Source: Bipolaris cookei
Taxonomy: Eukaryota > Ascomycota > Dothideomycetes > Pleosporales > Pleosporaceae
NCBI GenBank assembly: GCA_002286855.1
Contig: NRSV01000034.1
Span: 186,001 to 250,000 of the forward strand
Direction: 5' to 3'
Length of the DNA stretch: 64,000 bases
This document shows, piece after piece, positions 1-12,684 of this stretch (positions within the stretch are counted from its first letter, which is position 1; each line of letters starts with the position of its first letter). The position numbers and the translations under genes are program-made. The notes beneath the pieces were generated by a model. It saw only the letters and a program-made list of their open reading frames with translations. It was not told the origin of the DNA and did no database searches.

Positions 1-1324
1 AAGAACACCAGAGCCAAGATGTTGACAAGATGCCAAGCGTGACTGTTATGCATGTTTGCCCAGAATAATGCCACCTCGCTTTACATCCACTACTGTCTAC
101 CTCTAAGCTACGTGTTCGCTGTGACATGCCTATATCTCTTGTCACCTATATCCCCATCCCCCCTGTCCACTCAAATCTCACCTCCGCTTCATGCCAATTT
201 AGCTGCAACCAGTAAGTCCGGGTATCAAGATGCAAACAAGCCCCTCTCATCTCTAACGGAATAGCCAACGTGCGGAAAGACAAGAATAATAACAAGAAAG
301 GAATAAGAAGAGACTAAATCGTACATGCTTACCGCCGAAACGGTGATGAAAGGATCATAAAAGTGTTTTGTAACATAAGTGCATGATAAATGGGGAATCG
401 AGAAGGAGAGGAAGAGAAAAGAAGATGCATCCATGCAATGCGGTATGAAGAAGAGAATGATGAAAAAAACAACGCTGTCATAAAACGTGAAGAAAAGAAG
501 AAGACGAAAAACGTGAATCAAAGTGACGGAGAAAAAAAGACAACCCCAAACCATATACATCTTCACCATCCATCCATAACTCCACCCCATTGAGCCCCTG
601 CCCAACTTTGATCCATACACCTCAATCGGTGCACCATCCAAGTCCCCTCACAAACCGGTATCCCAACGATCCCGAAAATTTTCGGTCATCGTAAAGAAAA
701 AAAACGGCCGTCACTCCCGCATTCATGCACCACAATACACCGGAGTATCTCCTGGTATTTAGACACCCCCGCGAGATACAAGCCTCCTCCCATCATCCCA
801 GCAAAGAAAAAAAAACACACACACCAAGTGTGTGCCACTCGAACCACTCATCCCCCTTTCCTTCTTGACAAGGAAACCCCCTTAAACCCTGGGAAATCTG
901 GGATATTCCTCCCGCTGCCGCGGCAATTTGTGTGTTAAGAAAAAATTAGAAGAAAAAAACTACACTTATTCCTTACGTATAATATCCTATCCCTATCCCC
1001 TACTCTCGCTTATGTTGGTAAGAAATAACACGGTATCCTGGGTCGGAGAACGCTCCGAGACAAAAGGGCGAATGAGTGCAAGGCACACAGATACCGGTGC
1101 AGACTCCCATTGGCCGTGGATTCCGCCATCTCATCAGTGCTTTGGTCTCGTGGAAACTGGCGGATCCGCCCGCATGGGGCTGTCTCAGCTTTTTCTCTGA
1201 CATACAACCCAAGGGTTGATGTAAAGCCTTTTCGGATGTTTGGCTTTTTTTAGCTCTATATCCATTTTGGGCTGATCGACTATCTGGTTGGCTGTGGGTG
1301 TTGTACTTTCCTCGATGGAATAGT
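1..1324. other. Gene-free left edge, 3' of the Zn2Cys6 regulator
   Basis: I see no convincing gene here. Open frames on both strands are short, low-complexity and lack family motifs. The stretch has purine-rich runs (about 380-560) and pyrimidine-rich runs. Its right end is the 3' flank of the regulator gene on the minus strand. Confidence 0.6.
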
Positions 1325-3814
1325 CTAGTTTCCATTCATCCAGCATGGCGCGCCAGGTCCAGATTCTTGCACAGCATGTGCATAGTCATATTCGTTACTG
1401 ATTCCAAAAGGTGGGTCGATCAGGTCAGGCATGTTCGTATCCCACATCATGTCATCCCAGAAGTTATTTAGAATAGTAGGGTCGTACCTGGGTGCGGCCC
1501 AGGTTGGGGTGGCAGGGTTGTAATGAGCAAATGTGGCAGCATGCTGTGCGTAGGCAGCGGCGACATCTGTATTGAGCATTGCAGGCGCTTGTGTTCCTGC
1601 AACTGTAAATTGGGCATGCATCTGCTGGTGCTGGCTCTGTTGCTGCGGATACATGATCGGTGACACGACGGTCTGGGGCTGGTGGGGTATCGTGGAAGCA
1701 TGAGTTTTGTATGCGGCATATAGTCGTGTGACAACATCGCAGCTTCGCTTTGCAGCAATGCTCCAACCCTTGGCCTGTCCAAAAAATGCCAGGGCTATCT
1801 CGATGCTGGCTTTCCACTTTTCCGTCTCGTCGGGCATGCTTGCATCACTGAAGAGTGACACCAGCGGGACCATGCAAGCCTGGAAGCAGAACCATACTGC
1901 GTTCCAACAGGATATTAGATCAGGCATGCATTCTTGACTCATATCTTCAATCATCTGGTAGGCAATCTGCCGGCACTTCCTAACTGCAACCTTCTCTTCT
2001 GTGCTTAGAGCAGCCCACGGTGCGCGTCGAAGTGCGGCGGCGAGCAGAAAGGGTCGGTGAAGGATGATGCGAATGTTTTGCAAGCGCCACTTCATAACCA
2101 GTCGTACTCGACGCAGGAACTCGGGACATGGCTCATTGGTATCCGAAAGGATAGACGGCAACTCATCATTCCATTTGACCAACTGGGCGTCGTAGCTAGC
2201 TGTCTCTGCAGAAGGTAGGATCGGGCATTCGACAAGACGGTCCTGTATTCTAGTAGCTATCTGACAAAACGCAGAGGCATGGGTCAACGGAAGAGCCTTT
2301 AGTTGTGAGATATACTGAGGGCTGTCAGGCGGCATGTTGTGTACCTGGCGGAAGATTAGTTACAGACATAGAACGTAGCAGGGGTTTTGGTACTTACAGA
2401 ATTCTCGGCCGTTCCAGGTCTGAGGACAGTAATAGAAGGACCCATCCTCCCTAGTGAAGGCCGGCCTGTTGTAGTTGATGCCCAAGAGTCGAGACAGAAG
2501 AGACTCCACCAAATGCGTCTTCTCATCTCAGGAGAAATCGAGTCTTTTTTGCCTGGCACTATGAACTGTCCACTCGCATCACTTCTCTCCGAATACTCGC
2601 GGTGTAGTCCTAAAGCAGTAGCCATGCGAAGTGTGGCGCCCATGAGTGAGTGCGCCTCATTGGGGCGGTTCAGATAGTGCATGTAGTATCCGCCCATCAT
2701 GGCTAATGCTTGCAATACTTCCAGATTGCCACTTCCAAACGACTCCAGAGACAGGTGCCGTCGCGATCGACTAAAGTACACATAGTGTGCCTCGTTGTCT
2801 GCACCCGAGGACGCAAGCGAGCCCATTGCAAAGACCATGTTCAGTAGTGCCAGCCATGGGGAGTCTTTGCGGTTACCGTAGAGATAGGTAGACCAGAATT
2901 TGTCCTCATCAATCATTGGAAAGAAAGGATGTACACGGTCAAAGTAGATTTTGATCAGCCCTTGGCCCTGCTCAAGAGACGGCAAGGCATCTGGATTGTT
3001 GTCTGTCAACTCAGGCTTTGGGGAACCTGCACAGCTCGGGAGTGCCGTCTCCTGCCGGCTGTGCGAAATGAGCGACTTTGCATGTGGAGCGCAGCGTATA
3101 ATGACCTTTAGTGCCGCCGTGATTGAAGAGATGCCAACGTAGGATGACAGCCGGTCCACTGACATGGAAAGACCGTTTACATCATCGGATATACCCTGGA
3201 CTCTGAGTTGGTGCTTGCGTGCCTCGTCCCAGTACGGATCTTCGGGAGGAGCCTGTTCAAGCGCCTCGAGACTCTCAGGGGCTTCAGATACTGTTTGGGC
3301 ATCAGACAAGACTTGTGAGTCTGTTGCAGATGTGGTTGCTGCTGCTGATGGTGGTGTTGTTGAGTTTGTCGGTGCAGAGGAGAGAGCCAATTCCAGGAGC
3401 TCTTCACGCGGGAGATCAGTCAATGACTCGAGGCTCTTTACTCCATAGAGTTTGGTGAGCACACTCTTGTATTGTTCAATGTTGTTGGAAAGCTTGTCGA
3501 GCAGTCTTGTCACCTTGGTCAGTACACCATATCGAAACAAAAGGGTTCGTGTGGTACACTACTACTACTTACTTTCTGCTAGGCACGACTCGTTGGGCAG
3601 GTTTTGAGTAGCCGCATGCTTCTGGGTGCTGGTACCACTGGCACTGACCACACGGCTGCAGACCATCGCACCGGATCTTGCGTCTTCTGCATTCGACGCA
3701 GGCGTTGCTGGTGGAAATGCGGCGTGAACCTGGGTGTCGTGATGGTTTTCCCGGGCTGTCACTGTCTCCACCAGGCAAGCGCACGCCGACAGAGGACTGA
3801 AAGGTGTGGAACAT
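1325..3814 (-). CDS. Zn2Cys6 fungal transcription factor
   Basis: Three exons (3573-3814, 2398-3505, 1325-2344) join in frame to 789 aa. The first exon encodes a Zn2Cys6 binuclear cluster with Cys39, 42, 49, 55, 58 and 67 (CX2CX6CX5CX2CX8C), expected to bind CGG-type DNA sites in the nucleus. A short helical linker follows (KLSNNIEQYKSVLTKLYG), then a low-complexity Ser/Thr/Ala stretch. Next comes the fungal-specific middle homology region, starting around the segment IYFDRVHPFFPMIDEDKFW. The C-terminus is Gln/His/Ala-rich with acidic aromatic patches, plausible as an activation region. The start is the ATG that gives an in-frame exon just ahead of the cluster; the first exon is confirmed by clean GT/AG phases. 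It lies in tandem 1.9 kb downstream of beta-mannosidase B, so a role in polysaccharide use is possible but unproven. The specific subfamily was not identified. Confidence 0.88.
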
Positions 3815-5558
3815 GATGCGATAGTTTCGGTGGTACCCGGGTAGATCGTGCGATGCACGACGGCAGACAAGGGGAGGGAGGAACGAGGTGCAGCGCAGAA
3901 TGTCTGCACGGCAAGTGATTGCGGACCCAGGCGGCAGGTCGAGGCGTAGGCACAGTCAAATAGAGGTGGCGTGAGCGGTAGACGAGAAGATACAACGGGC
4001 CAAGACGATGGTATGAGGGATGTACCAGTGGTAGGCCGAGATGCAATATAGCTCGAGTGGGACTAGGGAAGGCGTTGAGACCGGGATGGTTGATATATCA
4101 GAGACGATGGGGGGCAGGCGTACAGCCTCGCACAAGGCATGCCACTGACAGCCTGAAGCAAAATTACGGCGGAGGCAAATGGGTCAAGGGCGGTTTGGCA
4201 TCTGGCAGCTCAGGTGGGTGCCGTCATGATGCTGCGGGCGCGTCGAGGTAGTGTACTTTGCGGCAGCTAGCGGATCGCATAGTAAGGCCGGAGTGATAAT
4301 GAAAAAGACGAGCCAAAGCGGCCCATGGGCGAGGGTATAGTCCCCGCATTATAGCCCTTGAACCCTCACTCCCCGCCCCCTGTGGCCCAATATGCAGCAG
4401 GGTTTGCAGGTGGAGGAGAAAAAACAGGCGAACGTTGGACACGGGCGGACGGGAACGATTGCGTCTGCGCAGCCAAGCGAGATTGGAGATGGGACGCGCC
4501 GCCGACCCCCCAGGCCTTCTCGAAGGCCTCCAGAAGGGCTGCGACGACGATGAACGCATGCACCCAGCCGTGCTCCATTGCCGGCTTCATCTTTTGGCCT
4601 CTGCATTGGACCTGTCTGTCAGACTGCGGCGGCGGCACTACTGCACGTCGTTTCAGCAAGGTGCGGATCATCCTTCCCGCCACAACGAGGCAGACGGCAC
4701 CCTCGATCGCACGACCAACAGCTGGGCCTGGCCGTAAGGTAAGTATGGCAATGGGTCCTCGTAATCGTGAGGCCGGACAACGGTCGTATTCCTGGCGATC
4801 GTGAACCCAAACCCAAACCTAGTCGTAAGTGCTCACACACTCTCTCTCTTCCTCATACACCCGCTCACTCGGGATAGCAGCAGCCGATCCGTGAGTGAAT
4901 GCACGCAGCACGCGCCCTCGCCCTCGCCCTCTGCCCCCCTTCCCCTCTGCGATCCGGCTACTCCCCAGCTCACTACCGCCGCCTGCTGCTGACATACTAC
5001 TGACTACACATCCATGCTACTACCATGTGCGTACTTACTTACGGACCAGTGCCAGGGCTACCATCCAACACCCGGGTCGACAGCGAGCCTGGGCCGACCA
5101 AGACACCGTCCGCCGTTCGCCGCACCAAATGCCCCTCCACCCTTCCCCCCTCCCCCCTCCCCGTACGCGGCATGCGGCTGCCACACATGCACTTGCAGAC
5201 CCTCTACCCCCTCTAAACGACGGCATGCCGGCCAATGCCGAGCTGGCTGTTTAATTACCCTTGGACGTTGAGACACCTCATATGGAACGCTTGGCTAGCC
5301 TAACACAAACTACAGGTCCTATACTAGCCTCACATATACCCGCCGTTGTAACTCTACTCGACCAAAGCTTGTATGCCGCCTCATCGTCTTCCTCTCTCGT
5401 TTGCTATTCCCCTCCCCTTGCACATAACACTTGTGCTTCTAAGCCACTTTGATCACGCACACATTATACACGACGATCTGGTAAAATCACACAGGACTTG
5501 GTTTTCAGGGGCCCCGGGCTCCCATCTTAATCTTATCGACACACGGGCTGACCAGATC

Positions 5559-5598
<40 letters not shown>

Positions 5599-5735
5599 TA
5601 CTCTCGCTGTCCGTCAAGTAGCCGCCTGTCCCATACGGCTGGGTACAATCTGATAGCTCTGCATAATCCCACCGTTTTGCCCCCGTTCCTGTCCCATCAT
5701 CTCCCGATCATGCCCGCCCGATGCGTACGCTGACC
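3815..5735. other. Intergenic: promoter of the Zn2Cys6 gene and 3' flank of mndB
   Basis: This 1.9 kb stretch has no supported gene. Overlapping open frames on both strands are proline/arginine-rich artefacts of GC-biased sequence. It contains a TCTCAC-type microsatellite at about 5558-5598. The part nearest 3815 should hold the promoter of the transcription factor. Confidence 0.6.
5558..5598. repeat. (CTCTCA)n microsatellite
   Basis: About six tandem copies of a six-base CTCTCA unit with an imperfect right end, in noncoding sequence 3' of the mannosidase gene. Confidence 0.9.
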
Positions 5736-8522
5736 TTAGTCTTTGCCCAGATATGTCCACCTTAACGGTTCATCCTGCTTACCTAGTCCCCTCACTTTGA
5801 TGACCTGCTCGTCACCAGGGACAACGTCTATAGCACTGTCGTGTATCAGCACGCCCGAGCGCTCCTCGAAAACTAGGCCCTTTGTCGGCTTCTGGGCTCT
5901 GACTACAATTGTCTCGCCCTGCGGTATTACTTCCACACCTCGACTCTCAAAGTCCAGGTACTTGAGTGGCTGTGGCCAATCCACGTCGCGCGACACAATC
6001 TCCCCGTTGACCCATATGCGTACGGCTAGGACATGCGGCTCCTCGTCCCGGTTGTCAATCGTGCCCGATAAGACGTCCGTCGTACCGTTCGGTACCAGCT
6101 TGATGTCATTCTTGACCACCTTATCCTTAATCTCCTTTCCACTCGCAATGCTAATATACCGCAACTCAACCGTCGCGGTAACCTCCTCTAGCTTCTGGCT
6201 CGCGACCCAGACTTCAAAATTGCTCGTGCTAGGCACTCTTGCGTGCACCACGCTCCAATCAAAGTGCGCCCGCTTGACAGCAACGGCAATGGGCGCAAGC
6301 ACCCTGCGCATTGCGTAATACGCCGGCTTCTTGCGCTGGAAGTAATCCACAATCGACCACGAAGTGACGGGCCAGCAATCGTTGAGCTGCCAGACAAGCG
6401 CGCCGCCGCAGTGCCTATCTTGTCCCCATTGACGCCTCCAGCCTCGATAGCCAAACATTAGCGCTTCGGCCTGCGATAGTTGTGTGAGATGGATAAAAGA
6501 CTATTCGTTGTTAGCATTCATACAGCCTATATTGCGACCCACTTGGTCATAGTTCTCGACCATGAACCAGGTAATCGTCGAACGCGGCGTATACCTCCAA
6601 ATCCGTCTTGGTGCGGAAATTTTCTACTAGATACGTTGCTATTCGCCGCTCGTGGCCATCTGCCTTGTTGTGAAAGTCGAGCATGTGACTCTGCGGGTAG
6701 AGTTGCGAGGGATCGGTGCAATAGTACTTGATCGTATCGATATGGGGAAACGCCTCCATACCAAACTCGCTATTGAACCGCCCGCCCAGGGTATCAAAGA
6801 TTTGGTATTTTTCCTGCCTGCCATGCCACACTAGATGGATTGCATTATTAGTTTGTTGAACGTGGCGCAATATGGGGATCGTTACCATTCCATTGATGCA
6901 TGTCACCCACTGTGGGGTTGGATGTGCTGAGGCCGTCGCCCCATGGCGAGCCCGGATGATACGGTACATGCGGGCTCTCCGCGGCAACAACGTCAGGTAG
7001 CAGCTGGTCGCATGCCTGTTAGTACGAATGACTCGGGATTTGCCAGCATGTCTGACGCACGTACCTTTTCGTAAATGTACCGGGCAGGGAAATCAGTCTT
7101 GAGCCAGCCCTCCGGGTCCTTGTCCTCGTAATCGTAGGTTAAGCCATATTGTTCTTGCACCTGATAGTCCTCGTTGTTACCAGCATAGATGATTATCGAT
7201 GGGTGGTGTCGCAGTCGGGTGACGTTGGCCGTGCATTCTTCCTTGATTGATCGCAGAATGTCCGGAAAGGCGGGATAGTTGCCGCACCCAAACATGAAAT
7301 CCTGCCACACCAAAACACCAATCTCGTCGCAGATGTCGTAAAAGATATTCTCTTCCCAGATGCCACCGCCCCATATGCGAATCATTACCTGATAACCATC
7401 TACCATCATCTCGAGCCATTTGCGGTACTTGTCTTCGCTCACTCTAGGGGTAAATGAGTCTGCAGGGATCCAGTCTGAGCCACCACAGAAGACATCGACA
7501 CCGTTGACTCTAAAGTAAAAGCTTTTTCCAATGGCATCGGGCTGTTGAACAAGCTCGCCTCTTCGGAAACCTGTTCTACGTGACGTTTGATGCAGCTCTG
7601 CTCCATCTGCCAGGGCCGTTGCAGTGAAAGTGTAGAGAGGCTGCCCACCGTAGCCGTGAGGATACCACAATTTCGGGTTATTGACATGGAAATCTACATT
7701 CGCCACGCCGTTGATAATTTTTGTCGTTTCCCTTAACACATTCGTCTCTCCGTTAAACACATTGAAGCAGACACTATCTGCCGAGGAGCCTTCGATGACT
7801 GCCGATATCGTCCCTTGAACTGCCTTCAAGCTGTCGTCGAGTTGGTAGTCGATCCTCAAATCTTCGATTCTGGCTGCGTAGGTTTCCAATCGTACTTCAC
7901 GCCACGGGCCACACGTATTGAGGATTGGGCCCCAATCCCAACCCCAATGGTACTGAGCTTTTCTTACGCCAAGCCTTGCCATGTCGCCATTGAACCCAAC
8001 CCATTTGTGCTCCGGGTGACTGTCCTTAATCTTGATGGCCTCAAGGCGAGCAGATGCAAAGACGATTTCCAAGACGTTCTTGTCAGGTCCGAGCTTCTGG
8101 GTAACGTCGATGCGGTGTGGGACAAACATGTTGTTGCTTTCAAGGATAGTTGCTCCATTAAGCTTGACGGTTGCAAAAGTGTCTAGGCCATCAAATGCTA
8201 GGACATACACAGTGCCTTGTTGTGCTTCAGGTAATTTGGGCAATTCAACCTTGTACTCCCAGACCTTGTCTGCTACCCACTCGGCTTTGAGCTCATTGAA
8301 ACCTAGAAATGGGTCTGGAATTCTGTGGCTTGTAAGTCCTTTCCAAGCGAAAGTATTCTTCTTTGCTTAGAGCAAAACATACTTGCCATTGTCCATTAGG
8401 TCTAGGTGGACATTCGTAGGCACTGACTTCACTGGCATCCAGCCATCTTCGGTATCATCAGCCTGTTTGAAGGTCCAGCCCTCAACCAATCGATGGGTGT
8501 TGAAAGTCTGGTTCCTTGCCAT
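5736..8522 (-). CDS. mndB: Beta-mannosidase B (GH2)
   Basis: Five exons (8383-8522, 7065-8322, 6886-7015, 6595-6830, 5736-6500) join in frame to 842 aa, matching the usual size of the fungal intracellular GH2 beta-mannosidase B. The enzyme removes terminal beta-mannosyl residues from short manno-oligosaccharides and N-glycan-type mannosides. An N-terminal jelly-roll with the signature YHWGWDWGPILNTCGPWREV is followed by the TIM barrel (IRIWGGGIWEENIFYDICDE). The acid/base Glu431 lies in AGNNEDYQ and the nucleophile Glu531 in SEFGMEAF. GYRGWRRQWG and GGALVWQLNDCWP are also typical. No signal peptide is seen, which fits the B-type rather than the secreted A-type. The start at 8522 has a good context (GCCACCATGG). 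The neighbouring Zn2Cys6 gene is in the same orientation. Confidence 0.95.
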
Positions 8523-9441
8523 GGTGGCTACTTTCTGAGGTGACCAACCCGTTGGGAACCTCGATCGTTGTCAGAATTGCAGATGAACGGAATGAGCGAT
8601 GAAGCAGTGATGCACTGTCCTCTTCAAAAATACCGAAGGGCCTCTTCAGCATATATACCAAACGGTGGACTTTGTCGGAGTACGACACGCCGTGCGGAGA
8701 CACATCGAGCAGTGCATGACACCAAACACTGGTCCGGATTAAGTGTACGGAAATGGTGCTCCGGTGCTAAAGCAGTTAGGCAGGCGCGTACAGTGGGTCG
8801 GTCAGTCGGAAAATATGGCGCTAGGCCGGCGTTGTCACCCGTCCACAGGCCACGCGGTACAGATGCAGAATGCGAAATCCAAGATGAGATCGGCGTGAAC
8901 TGTTCCGTGTCGTACGTAGTCATATGGGACGGTGTTTGATTGATTAGCGACTGCGATGCGAGCGTTCTAGGCGGCTATAGCTCACGCAGCATGGAATAGT
9001 TATTTTGCGTCAAGTATTACATTTTCGCTCTTGGAGACTTAACACGAATCTTCCTCAAAGGATTTTATTGGCACGATTTGGAGAGAACAGTGAAGGGCGT
9101 ATGTATTGGGCTACCATTTTCGCGGACGTAGCCCTCCGTTTGTATGAGCAAAAGGACCGAAGCATAATACTGAAAGTTTACCTTGAGCAACAATCCGGTA
9201 GGGAGGTTGTGTGTAAGATGCGCTTCATTTTTCCTAATATATAGATACTCCACAGAGATACCAAGTACACAAGGAAAAGTGATCTTTTCACAAGAAGCGG
9301 GGAAACGACTGGCATGGATGAATGGTGAGGATGAAAGAATTGATTTGTCACACAGGGTATATAACGATCCAAGCACAGAACAGTATCAGCCGCATTGGGC
9401 GTTTCCCAGACCCACAGGTGGTCAACTGTAGCAGTGTCTTG
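8523..9441. other. Intergenic: mndB promoter and 3' flank of thaumatin-like gene
   Basis: No gene is supported. The segment next to 8523 should carry the mannosidase promoter. Open frames of 80-120 codons on both strands show no domain or splice coherence. Confidence 0.55.
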
Positions 9442-10788
9442 CTACCAAAATTGTGCACTTACGACGGTGGTTGTGGTGATGACAGCGACCGCCAGCATAG
9501 CCCAATCTAGCCGATACGCTGCCAAAGCAGCGCTCCTACGGACCTTGCCAGTCCGAGTGCCCATTAGGCTTATAGTAGCTTGCTTGTCGACTCTTCCCTG
9601 CTGTGCCAATTGCTGCACCTCATCTTTATTTGTCATGAGAATTGTTGTGGAGCGACCGCCGGGACAAAAGACAACTTCAAACCCAGCACCGGAGGGAATA
9701 ATAAAAGTCGAACTCTCATCATCAAAAGCTAAAGCAGAATGTTAATTATCGTTCCTTTGTACAGTGTATTTGCAACATACCATAACTGTAAGCATCTGGG
9801 CACACTTTTTTGACGTTCTTGGAGTACTGGCTTGGCGAGCACGAGCTAGGGGAGCCGTGTTTTCCAGTACAGCAGTCCTCGGGTCGATTGTTCTTTGCAC
9901 AGGCGGAGTAGCAAGGGTTGAACTGAGGTCTTTTGATGTTGTCGTCTGGGTAAGGATAGACGCCGTCGCCAGGTTTCTCCGGAGGGGTTTGTTGCAAGTC
10001 CCAGGGACACCACCTGGAAATTCTATTTCCGTCCACATCCTGGTCAAATGGAAGTGGAAACGAAGAGTTTGTGCTGAGGAAATCCGGGTTTTCCGAATAG
10101 GGATCGTAGCCTTGCGGGGCGAGAAGGCCGTCTGTACCCTGGCAGGATGGATTGGTCAGATTTGGAGGGATGTCGTCTAGCGTGACATTTTCAAGTGGTT
10201 GGAGGACGATTGCCATTGGGAGGTTGTAGCCATCAACCAATGAAATGTCGTAGTAAGTGTGTCCGTCGCCTGCGTCCAATGTAAATTCAGCAAGCGAGAC
10301 AGGAACATCGCCCTGTGTATAGTCAGCAGAGGTTTGTTGTGAATCATAGCAATGCCTACACCAGTCTTGCAGTTGAGAACACCCGCGCAGTCTCCGGTTG
10401 CACAAGCCTTCCCCCGCCCTGATCCTGCAGCCGAGCCGTCATCGTTGAATGAGCAATTGGTCCTCCCCCACAACCGGCCCTGCCAGTCTTCGGACACGGT
10501 CTGATTTTTGGTCTCTCCAGGCTTCAATTCAAACCCGTTCTCGCCTGGCCCTGTGCCAGATTGAGTCGAGATGCCCGGCCAGATGCTCTCGGGGCAACGA
10601 TTCGTGACGAGCAAGGGGGTAATATCCATTTTTCTTCGATTGGTTTTCAGTGGTGCCTTCATTGCCATGTGGTGTAACCCTTCTACCAAAGGCAGTCCAC
10701 CCAGTAGGAAGAATGCGGAGCATAGGCGAGCGATAGAAACGGGCATTATAGGCCGGGTGCCACCGTTTGAAAGGCTAGTAGCAGGCAT
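9442..10788 (-). CDS. Thaumatin-like protein with hydrophobic C-terminus
   Basis: Three exons (10360-10788, 9781-10312, 9442-9728) give about 415 aa. The middle is a thaumatin/PR-5 fold: NRCPESIWPGIS at the start of the domain, GRLWGRTNCSFNDDG, CATGDCAGVLNCKTGG, LAEFTLDAG, YDISLVDGYNLPM, the Cys-rich loop SACAKNNRPEDCC, and CPDAYSYAFDD. Members bind or hydrolyse beta-glucans or are wall-associated. The N-terminus has a signal peptide; the second Met (position 10746, before PVSIARLCSAFFLLGG) would give the cleaner one and may be the real start. A C-terminal helix (LDWAMLAVAVITTTTVVSA) ending five residues before the stop suggests membrane anchoring or GPI attachment rather than free secretion. 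The family is well known in fungi, but the substrate here is unknown. Confidence 0.9.
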
Positions 10789-12684
10789 GATGAGCTGTGA
10801 TTGCGCATCTAGTGTACGCAGTCACAGGACAGGTATTGGTGCTTAGGGAATGATGTGTAGGGCACAAGATACAAGGACCCGAGGACTCAGGTTGAAGGGA
10901 CGATAAGAAGACGGGGATGAGGTGAGAGGGTTGTGAGGATTCTTGAAAGCAAGGTTGGGGAAGTGCGAGGGAGGCATTGTGGCGAGGCGGTGCAGGGCAA
11001 ACAAGAAATATGTTGAAACCTTGGCTGATGCTGGTTGCTGGCTGCTGGATGCTGCCACTGCGGGAGAGAAGTTGCGACTTGATAACGGCCAGTGACGCCA
11101 TAGGGTGTGCTTGCCCCTGGCCGCCAGGAATGCCGACAAGGGTCCACCGAGGCTGACCAGCCCTCACCAGCCTATCGTGGCCGCCCACACGAGCCCGTTT
11201 CAAACATTCGGTCCGGCTTGCTGTCGATACTTGGCATGTGGAGTACAGGAAAGATGTGTGTACATGTGTAGATATGTAGACGTGAAGTTTAAAAGGCTGG
11301 CATGTCAGCTGTCAGTGGTCATGTGCTAGCTTGGGGTTGGGTCATGTGAATAGTGAGGCCCAATGCGCAGGTATTCTAAGAATATGCGAAGACTCTTCCC
11401 ACGTGACTTGCGCAAGTTAGGCAAAAGTAAAAAGTTGCAAGTCAAAAACATACGACAGCGGGGATTTGCTAGTCGTTATTTGATTATAGGGTAGACTAGT
11501 GTATTGCTATATATAAAATGTGCTCGAGTAGGGAAAGCACCAAAGCAGCACCTGAAGGTGGAGTAACTTTCTGTAGCTCGCTCCAGTCGAGTACAAGTCG
11601 CTCAATACCTGAGAAGGGGAAGAGGCGCCAAAGCAGCACATGTAAAGGGAAGGGCAGAGGCGCCAAAGCAGCGCCTGTGAGGGTGGGGAGGTGAGGGAAG
11701 GAAGTCAAGTACAGTAGGCTTGGTTAAATATCCAAAAGGCTCACGTGATGTTATCAATACACTTGCTTGGCATTGCCACACGGATAGAACGTCACTAAAG
11801 AGGCTTCAACAAAAGGAAAAAAAGGGGTATTGAAGTTTTGCTTCGCTGAGAGCTTTAGGTATTCAAGAGTGTGGGTGCAGAGTCAGTACCTCACAAATAT
11901 TCATAAGAGTGATGTATTTGTGTAAAGGACAGTCTATGGCGCCATTCTGTACAGTGACAGGCTGTACTAAGCTGTCCCCAGCATGTACGAAGAGTATCTC
12001 TTGGCTCGCGTGGCTAACAGAGTGAACCTGCAGCCTGCGCAATGAGTGCGTGAGAATTGACAAGCCGGGTCATAGTATGCAGGTGTAGTAATCTGGCCAG
12101 CGAGTGTGCCAAGTTTGCCCACACGATGAGCAAATTCAAGTGCGGACAAAAAAGAAAAAAAACATTGCATCTAAATCCACAGCGGGAAGCCCCCAGTAAA
12201 AGGAAATTGCATCTCCTTTTCGACAACTGCGCTTTGGTGGTTGCAGTGCCATCTCGGAAGCGGACGAACGAGAAGGCCGGCGGTCTCGCCACCGTTAGCT
12301 GCCGGTGGTCAGATCTGCAGGGCGAGCGATCTCTCGGCTCTCCTGACCAATTCACTGCCTAGACACATACATATGTAGTACTACATCCTTAAGTACACAC
12401 TATACATAGTACACTCCGCCCAGGCCTGGACACTATCTTTTCACGGCCCTACTTGCTCTCCGACCCTATACATTCCTTCCTTACGCGTTGGTGTCTTGCG
12501 GGAACTTGGTTTCATCTACGGTACCGAGTCTCCTTTCCCCGCAGACCCTGCGGTGTTTTCGCGCGCACGTCGCCTCTCGAGTACACAAATTACATCCATC
12601 CGCCCATCCGTACCACATTCCTCCAACACGTCGCCCAACCCTCTTCGACCCTGAAGATACGGCTACATATCCTCGACCGCCACA
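10789..12684. other. Divergent intergenic region between the thaumatin-like gene and the Scs7 gene
   Basis: This 1.9 kb region separates two divergently transcribed genes and should hold both promoters. I see no gene in it. It contains three copies of a short GCGCCAAAGCAGCGCCT-like motif between 11535 and 11677, reported separately. Confidence 0.6.
11535..11677. repeat. Three dispersed copies of a GCACCAAAGCAGCACCT-like motif
   Basis: Imperfect copies lie at about 11535-11553, 11624-11640 and 11659-11677. The core CCAAAGCAGC is invariant and is flanked by near-palindromic GGCG/CGCC arms. A fourth, weaker core (GCCAAAGCAGCGC) lies inside the thaumatin-like gene near 9520. It may be a decayed transposon end or a clustered binding site; the sequence alone does not decide. 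Confidence 0.5.

Noticed and set aside
225..641. 138-codon open frame on the minus strand at the left edge
   Set aside because: Phe/Leu/Ser-rich low-complexity translation, opposite to purine-rich sequence; no motif or splice partner.
830..860. B-box-like GGTTCGAG on the minus strand near 840
   Set aside because: No A box or acceptor/T-stem pairing nearby, so not a tRNA gene.
9065..9376. 103-codon minus-strand frame between the mannosidase and thaumatin-like genes
   Set aside because: No coding signature; likely 3' flank of the thaumatin-like gene.
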